Source: Heterobilharzia americana (Eukaryota > Platyhelminthes > Trematoda > Strigeidida > Schistosomatidae). Taken from it: DNA of 64,000 nt. The DNA lies in assembly GCA_944470555.2 (NCBI GenBank), contig OX104130.1, forward strand, positions 62,749,160-62,813,159. Direction: 5' to 3'. The notes under the pieces are model-generated. The model did no database searches. It saw nothing but the letters and a program-made list of their open reading frames with translations, and had not been told where the DNA came from. The translations under genes and the position numbers were made by a program. This document shows positions 13,191 to 26,291 of the stretch, one piece after another (the first letter of the stretch is position 1; every line of letters begins with the position of its first letter).

Positions 13191-15904
13191 GGAAGTTTTT
13201 CCAATAGGCTTAACACTGCTGCTTAAACACTTATCTTACTTATTCGGATTGGTAACTGGTACTGAAATATTGATTTGAGTGCATCTTTCCTTTACTGCTT
13301 TTGATTTTCTGTAATGAGATGCAAGCAGATAACTTAGATGGTGTACGAATACAATAAGTTATGAACAGTGGTAAGGTGCTTAAAAAAGTTAGTCGTCTGT
13401 ATAAATTTCGACAAAACAAGCTGTAGTTTATTTGAAACTTTTTGTGTAGCAACCTTAAGTCAGTTGTATTTTGAACATATCCGGTCAGTGTTCAGGAGTA
13501 CGTAGAAGTAGTTAACATTGAACCAAGGCCGTAAAATGTTATTCAAGCGATTAACGGCATCTGATCTCTAAACAGTACCGTTAAACTTTTCGACATGTCA
13601 GCTGTATTGTTAAGTAAAAACAAGTAGACTGAAAATAGTAGAAAACAAGGATTCGGTATTTATACCACTGTACGACATAGATGATCTATGTTATATTGAA
13701 GAAATGGATCTCTTTATGTAAGAGTGCATCATATATCTTTAATGAATATCATTAGCATCAAAGTTTGATTGCGTCGTAGAAAAGTACGCATTTAACAGCA
13801 AAGTTTGATTTGACTCCTGGTCAAAATTGACATTTGGCCTCATCTTACGGTATCACAGGCATGAGCAAGTCGTTTTCACGTAGAAAGCTCTTAACTCAAC
13901 CAGGTCCCATTTGACATTCACCTATAAAACTACGAAAATTGGTGAAACGCGCCACTGTTGAAGTTGAACTCGTCATTGTGACATTATGCAGCTTTTTGGG
14001 AAAAGATAAACACATTTATTATCAAATATGACGTTATAAATAGAATACTGTACTACATCACTTATGAAAGTGATAGGAAATTCCTTGGGGAGACTTTGTA
14101 GTAGAGAATTGTTGCTTTTTTTGAGGTCATGAAACGATGTAGTAACGCGTGTATTAATAAACAGGTTTGTATTTTTCATGTGTTTCATAGATTCATCAAA
14201 CTGTCATTTCATCAAATAGTGATTACGAAAGGTATTTTTCACATAAATAGGTTTTACGACTCAGGAATTTGTTGTTCAGAGTTAGACCAATATCATTGAG
14301 TGAGGAAATGGATGTCGTGGTAGAGTATAGTGGAATTATTGACGCAAAAGTTATGTGTATACAGTTTTCACTGTTTGGATAAACTTACTTATGAAAATTA
14401 TTTTTGCTGGTCTACATTAAGGGATATTTAAGACAAAACATTCATACTGATGAAAATTAGTTCAAAGTTAAAAAAAAAACTAATTTAGTTTAATAGCGGT
14501 TTTGTGAAACCTCTTTTTACCTTTGGTACTTAAATGAAAAAAGCACAGATAAATTTTTAATTTATATATACTTCAGAAGAGATTTCATACATCTATCTTT
14601 TTATAGTGTTTAGAAAATGGGCTCAAATTAGAAATCTATGCTAAAACTTTCTCTGTACATTGACAGATCACTATTAAGCCATCAAATGCCTTATTGGGTG
14701 AAAAAAACAGTGACATGTATGCTTTCTGCTGGGAATACTATTATTTTACTTCATAATAGTACCAAGTTTTTCAAAAAGATGATTCTGGTAGGTGAAACCT
14801 ACTGATTCCATAGAACATACTTGGGAATTTCATAACACAGCAAAATAAATCAGTTCTATAGCCACTTTAGAGTTAGAGTAAAGATATTGACAGTTTATGG
14901 TTGAATTTTCACTCTCTAACCTATAGGGTACTTTCTGGCACTGATTTCGAAATAACTTCAACGTCACTTTGCCATCTTACAGATCCTGTAGCGCTCATCC
15001 AGTTTTCGCATCTACCTTACTTTAAGTTGACGAACAGTAATATGAAATTATAGGTGGCTAAATATCATCGAAGCTCTCTTCTTTATTGTCAAAATATCTA
15101 CAATAAAACTTAAATTTGCAGCTGAAGTATCAGGTAAAATACAAGAGTATTGATGGATATTTTACCTCTTCGAATATCAATAAATAAATGTGCATCTTTG
15201 CTGCTTAAGTTAGTCCTGATATGTTAATCTACATGAAGACGACTAAACGTATTTGTTTCTCGTTTCTAAATAATGTAATCGGTTTGATTTCTAATGAAAA
15301 AAAGCTTCTAACAACGATATATTTTCTATCCAATTAACTTTTACAACATACTAAGCGTTTTGTAACTGTTATAATGGTTTGAAATGTTTTACAATTGGGA
15401 AGTTTCAAAAAAACCATTCACATCTTTGTGTTGACAATATGGAGAATTCGTCTTTTTTAAAAAGCTATTGTTGTCGACTCTTAAACAACATGGCAAGAAG
15501 TCTGTTCTCTTTTATAGCAATATGAAAATAAGTAGCGTTCACTAAAATGGAGTTTGCTTTCCACCATCTCCATCGAATTAGTTAATCGAAAGGGATAAAT
15601 GTATGAAATTGGTTAGTAGTTTGATGATTATTTGAAAAAAAAATACTTGACTTCGTAGCTTTTAGTAAAGGTTAGTTTTGGTACCAGTTTTCCCTTTATC
15701 TGGGTCTCTTCATCATTACTTACTGACAAATTCTTGCGGCTGAAGTTATTTGGCTTTGAGTTCGTCAAGTAATTTAATTAATGATTTTTAGTCAAGCACC
15801 CTTGGTTTTAGGTATTTATTTCGGTCGTTGTCTCATTATAAGATTTTATACCTTTATAAATTCCCATTTCAGTTATTAAATGACACTTCAAATAAAGAAT
15901 ATTC

Positions 15905-16990
15905 TTTTCGATAGATTTCCATGAAGTTCTACAGTTTTAAAATTGGACTGTTTAACATAAACAAGGTCAAGTTTGATACAGATACATTTCGAAGGTACCT
16001 ACTTAACCAACATAATTTAAAACCAATAATATGGGAGAGGTATGTTGATGACACCTTCGTCATAACCAAAAAGCAAGGATTAGAAAGTCTTTTTGAATAC
16101 CTAAACAACAGTTTCAATTCTGTAAAACTCGCATGTGAACTAGAAACAGAATTCAGAACGTAAGCTTTCGTAGACTGCAAGGCGATACGAAACAGTGATG
16201 GGACACTTGACATTGATGTCTATCGAAAAGATATACATTCTATCAAGTACCTTAACTTCGATTCGGCTCATCCATTGGAAACTAAATTAAACGTTGCCAA
16301 AATCTGTTGACGAGATCGCAAAGGATACCAAATAAAGTGGAATCTCAGCAAGCAGATGGACGACTTGTTTGGGAAGTCTTAAGACAAAATAACTATCCAG
16401 ACAAACTATTAAAAAGGATCGAAAAAAGTTTATCGAGTAAAAATATGAAAAAGTCAAGCCATAAAGATTGGATAAGTACTATAGTACTTCCTTATCGAAA
16501 ATCCACTTCAGAGGAAATGAGACATATCCTTAACAGTTACAACATCAGAGTATTCTTTAAGGTGACGAATCATTACACTCACACCTGTGTAAATTAAAAG
16601 ATCCGATTCCTCATTTGGAACAACAAAACTATGTTTATAAGGTAGACTGCAGTGAATGCGATGCCACATACATTGGAGAGACATCATGTCAAGTACTAAC
16701 ACGTCTAGCCGAACACAGTAAAAGTTCCAAAAAACCGCCGAAAAATTCCTATGATCTAGAAAAACTTGAAAAAAGCTCTGCTATCGCTGCTCACGCCCTA
16801 TATTCAGGTCATAAAATATCGTTCGAACAGACAAAGTTCTGCAAAATGGTTTTCTCTCTCACAAAGAGCGGACCATTGCAGAAGTTTTGCACATCTGCTC
16901 ATATCCTTCTTCGGTCAACAGAAAAGATGGGTTAGACATCCCACCAATATGTCAAACATTAATGACTGGCCTAAGCAGTTATAAATAATA
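15905..16990 (+). pseudogene. Penelope-like element, RT palm to GIY-YIG endonuclease (broken)
   Basis: Three plus-strand frames read in order as one PLE polyprotein. The first has an intact RT palm motif C (RYVDDTFVI) followed by the thumb. After an in-frame stop it continues with GTLDIDVYRKD, HPLETKLNV and then DWISTIVLPYRKSTSEE. The last carries the GIY-YIG domain (YVYKVDCSECDATYIGETS, then AAHALYSGHKISFEQTKF). The final segment slips into another frame before NRKDGLDIPP. At least two frameshifts and several stops make it non-functional, though individual motifs are well kept, suggesting a moderately young copy. The RT N-terminus is missing, so it is 5'-truncated. Confidence 0.88.
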
Positions 16991-17211
16991 TCTGAAGAGA
17001 AGGTAGATTGTCTAGTCCTATTACATACACCTTACTGATTTACTATTTTCATCAATTTTACACTACTTTCTGAGTCATATACATTCGATGAACCATAACA
17101 TAATCCATTTTGTTATCACTCATACTTCAAGTGTCATCAAAAGTACATTTATGGTTATCATTATTATTATTTATTGAAGATATTTGAAACAATTAGTCTC
17201 TTTAGTAATGT

Positions 17212-17340
17212 GGGCAGTGGCTAGCAGTGGAACATAGTTAAAAGACAGGCTATATCGAGGCATCCGTATAGGAGCCCATATGCCAACAGAGGCTGATCAA
17301 TTCGGTCCTATCAACGACGGTGTAATACAAGCAATAACAC
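17212..17340 (+). repeat. Sm-alpha-like fragments (tail and head module)
   Basis: The first 22 bp are the reverse complement of the family's 3' tail (GGGCAGTGGCTAGCAGTGG). From about 17253 the head module follows on the plus strand (GAGGCATCCGT, then ACAGAGGCTGATCAATTCGG and AATACAAGCAATAAC), shared with the copies at 5.6 and 53.9 kb. The tRNA-like and ribozyme parts are absent. The head module runs directly into the PLE terminal repeat, so the two may belong together. Confidence 0.6.
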
Positions 17341-17360
17341 CAAAATTAGTCTCTTTAGTG

Positions 17361-17574
17361 AACTTCGATAACGCTATTAGAAGACGAAGATTATCTGAAA
17401 AATGTGATGTATTTGAGCAATACATTTCGAACAATCTGATCACACATTTACTTGTCAAGTCAATTTATATATGAAAATTAAAGGTCAAATATAGTGAATA
17501 TGAAAAGGTTGTGACACTAGTCTTGGTAATATAATCAGATAAGGATTACCAAGGTAAATTAAGTGAAACAACAA
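17361..17574 (+). repeat. Inverted repeat, left arm
   Basis: Near-identical inverted partner of the right arm. The noncoding inner part, from the stop after VKSIYI to the shared LNLPW segment, shows almost no differences. The outer coding part has several substitutions. Confidence 0.9.
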
Positions 17575-17830
17575 ATTGTTTTTGTACGTACACCTGGGGC
17601 TTAAGTTTACGAATGGTTAACTCTTCGGCAAACTTCAGTATGCGCTCCTGATTATTCCTGTATAATATCTTGAAGCCTGTTTTCGTTTTAACCCTGTGAT
17701 TCATTTGAATGATATATTTTGCTATAGATGACGATGGATGTCTGTCACCTGCATTTATCAAAGTTTGTGTGTTAAACTGTTTTTCTAGCCATTTGGGTGT
17801 GTGTTCACCCACCCTAGTCTGCATTGAACG

Positions 17831-18044
17831 ATTGTTGTTTCACTTAATTTACCTTGGTAATCCTTATCTGATTATATTACCAAGACTAGTGTCACAACCT
17901 TTTCATATTCACTATATTTGACCTTTAATTTTCATATATAAATTGACTTGACAAGTAAATGTGTTATCAGATTCTTCAAAATGTATTGCTCAAATACATC
18001 ACATTTTCCAGATAATCTTTGTCTTCTAATAGCGTTGTCGATAT
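17831..18044 (-). repeat. Inverted repeat, right arm
   Basis: Reverse complement of the left arm. Read on the plus strand it begins with a second copy of the VVSLNLPW-stop codons, so the ORF 3' end lies inside the repeat. Confidence 0.9.
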
Positions 18045-18183
18045 TTAAGACATATTGTCTTATCTTCAAATATTCATCCTTCCAAACTAGCAATCTATTC
18101 TTTCTCACCCTTGATGTCTCACAGCCCCATTGTACTTTTCGTAGACGAACTAAAAAGGTTTTCCCCACCCTATTTTGTTCCAC

Positions 18184-21100
18184 CTTACTCGCACAACGAG
18201 AAAACCTCTCTGAACGAGTTGCTTAGTCACTCACCTGTATTACATTGATCTTTGCTCCATATCACTATGTAATTGGATGATCACCACTTTGTGTGCCAAA
18301 ACTTGAATATAAACCTGAAAACTTAGTGTCAGATTCATACTCTTGAAAAGGATCTTCCTAGCAAGATGTAAACGTTGAGTATTAATACAAAATATTTGTT
18401 TATTTTGTTATTTGTTCTAATATACTACGTCGGGATTACACAAGTGAAAATACATCCTATACAATGAATACAAAATGAATTCTTCGTTGTAAGCAGGTCA
18501 GTTTTCATTTGTATATTCCTCAGTAATAGGATGATTAAAAAAAGATTAAGAATATGATGTAGGAAAGAGGAGAAAATGCGACAAACAAGGGGAATCTGAA
18601 TACTCTTCAGTTAATTTAGGGTTAGACATGAAATAATGCCTGAATTTGTTCTTTCTGAATACAGAGTTCAAGTTTGCTTAATTTTATTGCTATACCTTCA
18701 GGTATGTTTCGAAGGCATTGGTGAGATGAAACTGCTAATCTTATCTAAACGCAGTGAATGATATTACAGGTCATGTTAACATTTATATGGTACCCTGTAT
18801 CTGTCTACTAGGCGTGTCAGGATAGAAAGTTTTATTTCTTTGACTTCACCTTTTTCAAGACAAGCCGTAAAATGTTCTAGTATCTAGAGATGCTCCTGCC
18901 TCGTCTTACTCTCTGTTTCATGCTATTCAAAGTTTTTTATACTGCTGAGCCTCATTTGTCGTTATATGATTAAACAGATATATGTGTCTTCAACTGTTTA
19001 CGTCATGTTATAAATAAGCAGGTATGTACAACATTCGGTTCACATACTGTGTCACTTTTGAAATTCATGAAATCCTACTTTCCATACTTTTAATGGTTGT
19101 TTTACAATGTAAGTGATTCTCAGATGCAATGACAAGTGTTTGAGTGGGACAATGTTCACCACCCATTGAGTGAGGTTACTTTGAAATTTTCAGTTTCTAT
19201 GGTTTGTATAAATGCTTCTACACACGAGGTATTTCCTGGTCCTCATGGTGAATCAAGTTCTGTTTATTGTTGTAGAATAAATATTCAACTGGTAAAAAAA
19301 GATGACTAAACTCCTTCACCAATGTTTAACTTCGAGTTGCTCTTTTTCTTGTAGTTAATGTCCTGTATATTTGTTCACAGGTTCCAAATATCATTTGCCC
19401 ACTAAATTTTTACTGAGATACATGTGAAAAGCATAAGTCTTTCCGGGATAAAAAGTATTCATCTTTTATGAAACAGAACTTGAGTTTAATGCGAAAAAAT
19501 CAACTGATATGCGAAATTTTAACCTTAACTGAAACATGGTTTTCGTAGCTCTTATCCTGGTACTTTAAGATGTCCACTTAATGATGACAAATACCATCGG
19601 ATTTATCCTGAAATCACGCTGGAATTGCATACCTTAAAAACATGGGGATCATAGGCCAGATAACTTTGTCAATTAACTTTACAGTCAGTTACTCGATTAT
19701 ATTCAGTAGAAAGAAGCTTCGGACTACTAAATGGTATCCTATCTCAAATTAGACACCGGAATTGTATGATAATAAAATCTTCCGTCTCTTGTTCACAGTT
19801 CATATTTTATTGTCGTAAACTGTGCAATGTCTTGCATACAACCACTATTTTCGGTATATGTGAATGAAAAACCAAGAAAAGTTGTTTCTATTGACGTTTC
19901 GTTATTGTTTAGTGCTAACAAATTTATCGAACTACACAACCATAGTAATAATTGTAACAATATCAAATAGCTATAGTCTTCACGTGAATAAACAGAGTGA
20001 TGCATTAATTATCCAAGGAAATGGTTTCAGAACTTATTTAGATACTGGATAGCCTAAATGTGAAATTATAACTTTCGTTTCGAAAATAACAACAGCTGGA
20101 CAGTGTTTATCACAGCAATAGACCTATTTGCACATAATAAACAGTGTCTGCAGACGGTTAATACGTATAGTCGTAAATTGGCAAAGTTGTCAGCTAAAAT
20201 TTATTAATCCTGTATGTCAAACGAAAAGCAATTTAAGTGATACAACAACATCAACAAACTGTTTCACTATAAAAACTGTATTCATTTGATCATCTTGCCA
20301 GTTACCATATCGTCTTGAAAAGAAAACCAAAGCTTTTTCTTTGTAAACATGATGTTTACGTGGGATTGAATTTCATGCCAGTACATGTTGTGTTTTCAAT
20401 ATTCATTCAAGAAACATACAATTTGTTTTTCGAAGACAAATGTTGTAGTCATCGAAAATAAAAGGCAGTTTTAAAACACAGTAAACAACAGTAAATGTAT
20501 TCAACCATAAGGCGGGAATGACTATATGTAGTACGAATTTTTGTACGCTTTCTTTCTGACAATCAAGTAGAGTGCTTCAAAGTTACCATGGCGCAACATA
20601 TCACACCTGTGCAGTCATAATTGTGAACGATTGAATTTGCTACATTTGTCACCCAACTATGATTTATGGGGAATATTAAGCATAGACTACTTAATACAGA
20701 TGGTCTAAGGTACATAAGGGACACCAGCGAATTCTTATGTGATTAGACAAGTATCGTCTACGTTACACTACTTAAAAAGGCATATATCGCTAAGAAGTAG
20801 CACATGCTTCATTTGACGCTTCGTATGTATTGCATGTATGACTGTTGGCAAGAGGATGAGTTAAGAGGTTTACTTGATTGTATGTATAATGATTTACATT
20901 CACCTTAATTAACTATAGTAATTAGCACAGAATTACTGTTTCATGGGAGCAATACATTTTTTATGAATATAGGAAGGTAAGTGTACTGATATTAACAATA
21001 TGAACCATACCACTGAACATAAAAGAGCATGTCAAAATGTCTACTTGTATACAAATGTCTCCTTTAGGTTGATTTTCCAGTTAAGATGTGTAATTCTTTC

Positions 21101-22112
21101 TTAGAAGAACTGTATGGGAAAATGAAGAGAAGGGTAAATATCATACCAGTAAATCGCAATAGTTTTCTTCAAGTCAGTGGTTTCTGGAGTGACATGCTTC
21201 TTTCTACGTGGAAGAAAAATGTAACACTGGAGTAAAGTTATAAGAAGCTAATTTATAATTCCTTCGTTATGAAATAATTATTACAGTTTAGCATAGGTAT
21301 TATTAAACCTTCTGGGACACAATAATCTGAGAGGCTGTTCCTATGGAATCGAGAATATAAACATTCCCAATTTAAGGGTCAGCAAAAGAGGTAGTGAATA
21401 TCCATTTGTCGAAAGAGTGTTCAAGAAAAATTAGTAGTCTAATGCACTCAAACTTTGCTCGTATGAAATCAAATTTTTAAAGGCCACTTCACTTTTTTCG
21501 AAACCTTTCCATCAAGCGGAATGAAAAATACTCCACAAATAGGTGTATTCGAATCATTTGCCATGAAAAAAGTATTTCCACCCTTCTTTTTTGTGACCTT
21601 GTGAAAAATGACATTCTGATTAACGTTATTTTAAAATAAAATTAATGATCACAAGGATCAGATTGTACTGATACCTCCCACCATAGATCACATTTCACCA
21701 GTTGATATTTCCAAATTAACCTGCTACCAGTAGGGCCTCCCCATAGGAATTACTCCAAGTGAATAACGTGTGCTTCGTTTCATGAGGTATACAAAACCAA
21801 TTGCTTCTTGATTCTGAAAATGGCGTTTGACAGCCATCACTTCATCTAGAAGGTGTAGACAGAATATACTACATGAACTCCTTACTTATAATCCATTGAA
21901 GTGCATACACACCGCACTCTACTTCGTTGGAAGATTAGGAAACATTTAACAGTGAAGCATCACTTACTGATACTTACTGAATCATTTGTTCATTTCATGC
22001 ATTTCCATGTGTAACTAAACATACAAAAACGGTGATTTAGAGCGAATAAATGGTGCAATTGTTATCATTTCTATTCAACTAGTTGTTGAAAGATTTTATA
22101 TTATAGCTAACA
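18184..22112. other. No recognisable feature
   Basis: About 3.9 kb of AT-rich sequence. Short open frames, for example near 19.8-20.0 kb, carry no recognisable domain. Confidence 0.4.
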
Positions 22113-22206
22113 GGTGAGAACAACATCACTCACTGAGAGGTAGGTACGTCCAGCTGACGAGTCCCAAACAAAACGAAACCTACTTTCTGGACTCCACTGT
22201 TAACCA
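22113..22206 (+). repeat. Sm-alpha-like hammerhead relic
   Basis: The ribozyme half only. CTGACGA and CGAAAC boxes are intact, and stem I still pairs CCAG with CTGG. Stem II (GTCCCAAACAAAAC) has lost most pairing and stem III is unpaired, so activity is doubtful. The linker GAACAACATCACTCACTG remains upstream, but the tRNA-like head is not recognisable. Confidence 0.7.
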
Positions 22207-25199
22207 TTAACCATCATAATAGGTGCCGAAATGCTGTTTGAATCAGTTAAATATTATTAAAATGAAGATATGTAGATACAATCCAGTATATTTTTAATAT
22301 TAGGCATCGAAAGAATGTGAATGACTAGAAGATCCATAGTACGAGTTCGTCGCAAAACTGTAAACCTAAGTAGTTCTATCAGGCTTGTACTTAAAGGTTT
22401 AAGTGATGAATATATTGTCTTATTTATAATATTCGACGATGAAAGATGAAAATAAGACGTAGTGATCAATCACCTTATAAGGTAGAGTGACGTTGAAATA
22501 TGGGTAATAAATTAGTACAAAGTGGAAGTTATACGTTATGTATTACTGAATGAAAGTGTTACTATGTATAGAAGCCAGTAGGATCATGCTAGCATTATAG
22601 TTCGAGTTAGTAATACTGACTCTTGTCGAACATTGTCTGTGAAATTACTCTTCAAATTATGAATTTCCAACTCGTTTTCAGTAGAAATAGCCTTAGTTTT
22701 CATACAGAACAAAGATTCTTGTTTCACGATACCATAACGCTGTACGAAAAATAAGTGGTTAGGTTGATGTTTCATCCTAGTTTGCAAATTCTCATCAGTG
22801 AGCCCAACAACCACAAACAATGTCAATTTGAAGACATTCAAGTTTCTAGGCCGGTAACTTTCTAATCAGTCACTGATTCATAGCCCGAGTTGATTGGATT
22901 GCATTATGATCTGATCACTTTCCATTTTCTTAGATGTGTATCCTTCAACCCTTGAAACCTGATTGAATCAGATCATTTAAAATACAGAGAATAAGCTTCA
23001 CAAAATAGTTAGCTATACTAGTCCTTCATTTTATTTAGCACTACTTTTCTCACTAGAAGAAGAATATATACTCAGCTTTTAGAAAATAATCAAATAAAGT
23101 AAGGTAACTAAAGATTGTTACAAGTTATCTTACTTTTGTAACAAGTGACTGAATTATCCGTTTTCATAAAGAGTTAAAAGTATGAGGATTGATGAGCAAC
23201 TAGGTTTCATTTGTTCAAAATGTCACTTGTGTTCTGGTTGTTTAAGTGTTTAAAAAGCGGCAAGAAACTCAACTAAAGTTCTTATTTCCGTGTTAACGCC
23301 TTTCTTGTTAAAAAACACAGCTAAATTCAACATTTTCGAACACAAGAATAAACCATTTATTGTTACTTGATAAATTTTTCTGCCTAATCTTGCTTGCCGC
23401 TTGAAAACTGAATAAAACTGTGAGGTAGGTGAAATACTTTTGATCCTTAATAATCATATGGTGAACTGTCCACTAAATCATAATTAACAACTGAAATTTT
23501 ACAACTTAACTATGCATGACTTCTGTTGGTCAGTATATATGTAGCTGGAAGGTTGAATTTGTCCACTAGCAGGAATCCTATGTTAATGGTTGTGTAGTGC
23601 ATCATCACCGTTTTCTTATTTTTACTTCTTCATAAGCAAAATTCATGCTTAAATTGTTTCTGTTTTATGTCTAGTTTACTGAAATTCAGCAACTCCAATG
23701 CTCACTATTATATATTGACTTTGAAACACCAGGAACTAAACAGATGTCACCCAAATCGCTGAATCAACATCAAAAATGGTATACGTATTAGTTCTTGTAA
23801 AGTTGTTGGCAGAATATGTTCATCTTGAATACTGAGTGTGCTCTGTTGACCAAGTTGACCTATGTGTCCTCATTGAGTGGAAATAATTATCAGAACTGTA
23901 TGTAAAACTTCCTACTAATTGTCTGTGAATATTCATCTTAACTGCGATTGGTTTTTCGTATCGTTTATATTGTCCCGTTCCATCTTTAGACTGTAGTTGA
24001 GATCAAGAGCTATAACATGACACCAACTGCCGCTTGATGTATAATTTATACACTGTTACATAGGTTTTTACTAATGTTATCATTCAGCAAAGTCAATGGA
24101 TGATAAAGGTATGTACTAGGCAGTGCCGAAGAATCATCAAAGACAAACCCGTTTACTAGATGTCTTAAAAAGCAGAGTATATGAACTGAGAAGATTCATA
24201 GACATCAGGGTATTTAAAGCGATGGGCTTACGGTTCTAGTCTCACAGAGAATGCTGTCACTTATTTAGCAATGGCTACATTCAAGTGCCGTGTCCGAAAT
24301 ACAAAGAAAAGTCATTCCTGGATCCCACAACTAGTTTCCATTCTGAAAGTAACATCCAAGTACCAATTTACGCAGTATTTGATCATTATTCTAAGGAGCT
24401 TATATACCAAATTAGACCGATCCACTTGGTCCAGTACAACAATTATTGAGAAAATAAAAGTATCGATGAGTAACAGAGTGATTCATAAACTCTTTGATCT
24501 AAAAGCCGTTTCTCAGAATTAAAGTGTAACCACGTTAACTAGGAATTTATCACTTTTCATCCACAGTTTTGACCTACAGAATAATAAACGAAATACTAGT
24601 TATTGTGAAGTGACTGGTTTTGAATGGAATGTTTACTCTTGGAATAATTTATCCGACTTGAAAGTGTAGTTGCTTCGAAAAAGAAATATAGTCCAAAAGA
24701 ATTTTTCGAAAGTAAAATATTAAAGTTAATTATAAGTACCCAAATACCAAGCAAAATTTCATAAAATATGAATAATTTCATTTTCATAATACAACATTAT
24801 TACGAAAAAAACTGTGACATTTGATTGGTTAATTATGAGTTGCAACTTAAGTTATAGCATCACAAATTTCAGTATACTCCAAAATATAAGTAGAAAGCAA
24901 TTTTCAACGGTGTATTGCATTGACTGACTCAATCGATGTAAATTTAGAACTAGGATATATTTTTCCGTAAGATTTAAAGAAAATCACTAAGTGTATACAC
25001 TAAACAGAAACCCGTGAAAACAAAACACTGGGTATATATTCCCATGTCAACAGTAACACAAGATGTGTCCGATCAGAATTGAGTACCAGTGATAAAAAAA
25101 GGTTGGCTTCATAGATATTGGGAAGAATGTGTAAACTAGCGAAAATGACGAAAAGAAACATTCTTTTCGGTATATGAAATCATTGCAACACTAATATGC
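22207..25199. other. No recognisable feature
   Basis: About 3 kb of AT-rich sequence. Open frames near 22.6-22.8 and 24.3-24.5 kb have no recognised motif. Confidence 0.4.
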
Positions 25200-25213
25200 T
25201 GAGGTACATATAT
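25200..25213. repeat. Target-site duplication of the truncated RTE (left copy)
   Basis: TGAGGTACATATAT occurs here and again at 25782-25795, exactly bordering the 568-bp RTE 3' end. This shows an independent insertion event by target-primed reverse transcription. Confidence 0.85.
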
Positions 25214-25781
25214 TATTATATTATTATTACTAGTCCCTTGGGTTCCTAGTGGAACATAGGGCTTCAGTAGCACGTCTCCACTCCACTCTGTTCTCTGAGA
25301 TCTTTTGAACCTGGCTCCACGACAGCCCACAACCTCTCATTTCCTCCTCGCACAACCTCCTCCATGTCACCCTCAGCTGGGACGTCCAACTCGTCGCTTC
25401 CCATGGGGATTCCACTCGAGTGACTGGCCTGACGCGTGATGTCCACAGTCGGCCTTCTCAGTGCATGCCCAATCCATCTCCACTTCCTCCTGCATATTTG
25501 TTGCGTGATAGGTTCTTGGTTGGTTCGTTGCCAGAGTGAGTTCCTTGTTGCTTATTCTTTCTGGCAATCCATCTGATCTTCAGTAGCGAGCCAGCGTAGG
25601 TGGCAGTTGTTGATGAATGTCTGTAGTTGATTGGAAGTGCCTTTCGTGACGCGCCAAGTCTCTGAACCATACAGAAGCACTGACTTGACTGAATTGGTGT
25701 TGAAAATCCGAATCTTGTTCCACATGCTGAGTGGAGTGCAGAAGATCTCCATACTGGTTTCAGGCTAATGAACGCCTGTCT
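25214..25781 (-). mobile_element. 5'-truncated RTE retrotransposon, copy A
   Basis: A minus-strand 3' end of the RTE, encoding the RT C-terminus (IRIFNTN, SVKSVLLYGSETWRVTK) and the tail segment with ERLWAVVEPGSKD. It ends in a short TTA/TAT-rich tail at its 3' side and is bordered by a 14-bp target-site duplication. It is too short to be autonomous. It is one of the two parents of the tandem array. Confidence 0.9.
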
Positions 25782-26291
25782 TGAGGTACATATATCGTCG
25801 ATGCTTATCTAGACTCTGTAGTATGTATTTAGTTACCACCTATATTTTATCCACTGTTCACGCATCATTTCATGAATCTCATTACAACTAAGTAATCAAT
25901 CAAACAAATAATAATAGAAAAAAAAGATACGATTGAGGAATACATTGAATCAGCGGATTAATTAGCATACAGAATCCTAGTTAAGCTTTATAAAGAAAAA
26001 AGCGGAGGAAATCTGCAGGCAGCATAAGGAAATACACAAACAATCGTAGATCAAAAGTGAGGCAGAATATCTACACCGTTAAATTTATGATACAGTCTGA
26101 AGTGCTGAAAGAGATAATATTTTCTGTAAACCAGTCCTTTATTTAAACAGCTATTCATAGGTTTCTCGACTCTCACAGATATATACATACTGAGTTTTCA
26201 ACATTAATCTACGATTAAACACGAATTTTATACAAGAATTGCTGTTATTCAGTAACACGCTTACTTTTTGATAAGTAGTATATTCAGCAAC

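Larger units (their letters stand above)
10611..15904. other. No recognisable gene; two short TA microsatellites
   Basis: About 5.3 kb of AT-rich sequence without a convincing coding signal. It includes two short (TA)n runs listed separately and some low-complexity A/T runs. Confidence 0.4.
17361..18183 (-). mobile_element. Deleted Penelope-like element with inverted terminal repeats
   Basis: Two 214-bp inverted arms flank a 256-bp centre. The centre and the left arm encode, on the minus strand, a PLE C-terminus: TRVGEHTPKWLEKQF, SSSIAKYIIQMNH, then the terminus FVVSLNLPW and stop. The same terminal peptide ends the PLE at 52.2-53.0 kb. Each arm also encodes, facing inward from its outer end, an open frame with SGKCDVFEQY or SEKCDVFEQY. 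The RT and most of the body are gone. PLEs are known for terminal repeats in direct or inverted orientation, which fits. Which outer sequence belongs to the element is unclear. Confidence 0.75.

Noticed and set aside
17280..17474. 64-codon frame as a small host gene
   Set aside because: It spans the Sm-alpha head module and the left arm of the PLE inverted repeat, so it is repeat sequence.
24271..24522. 83-codon plus-strand open frame
   Set aside because: No recognised motif, no paired splice signals and no similarity to other segments in the window.
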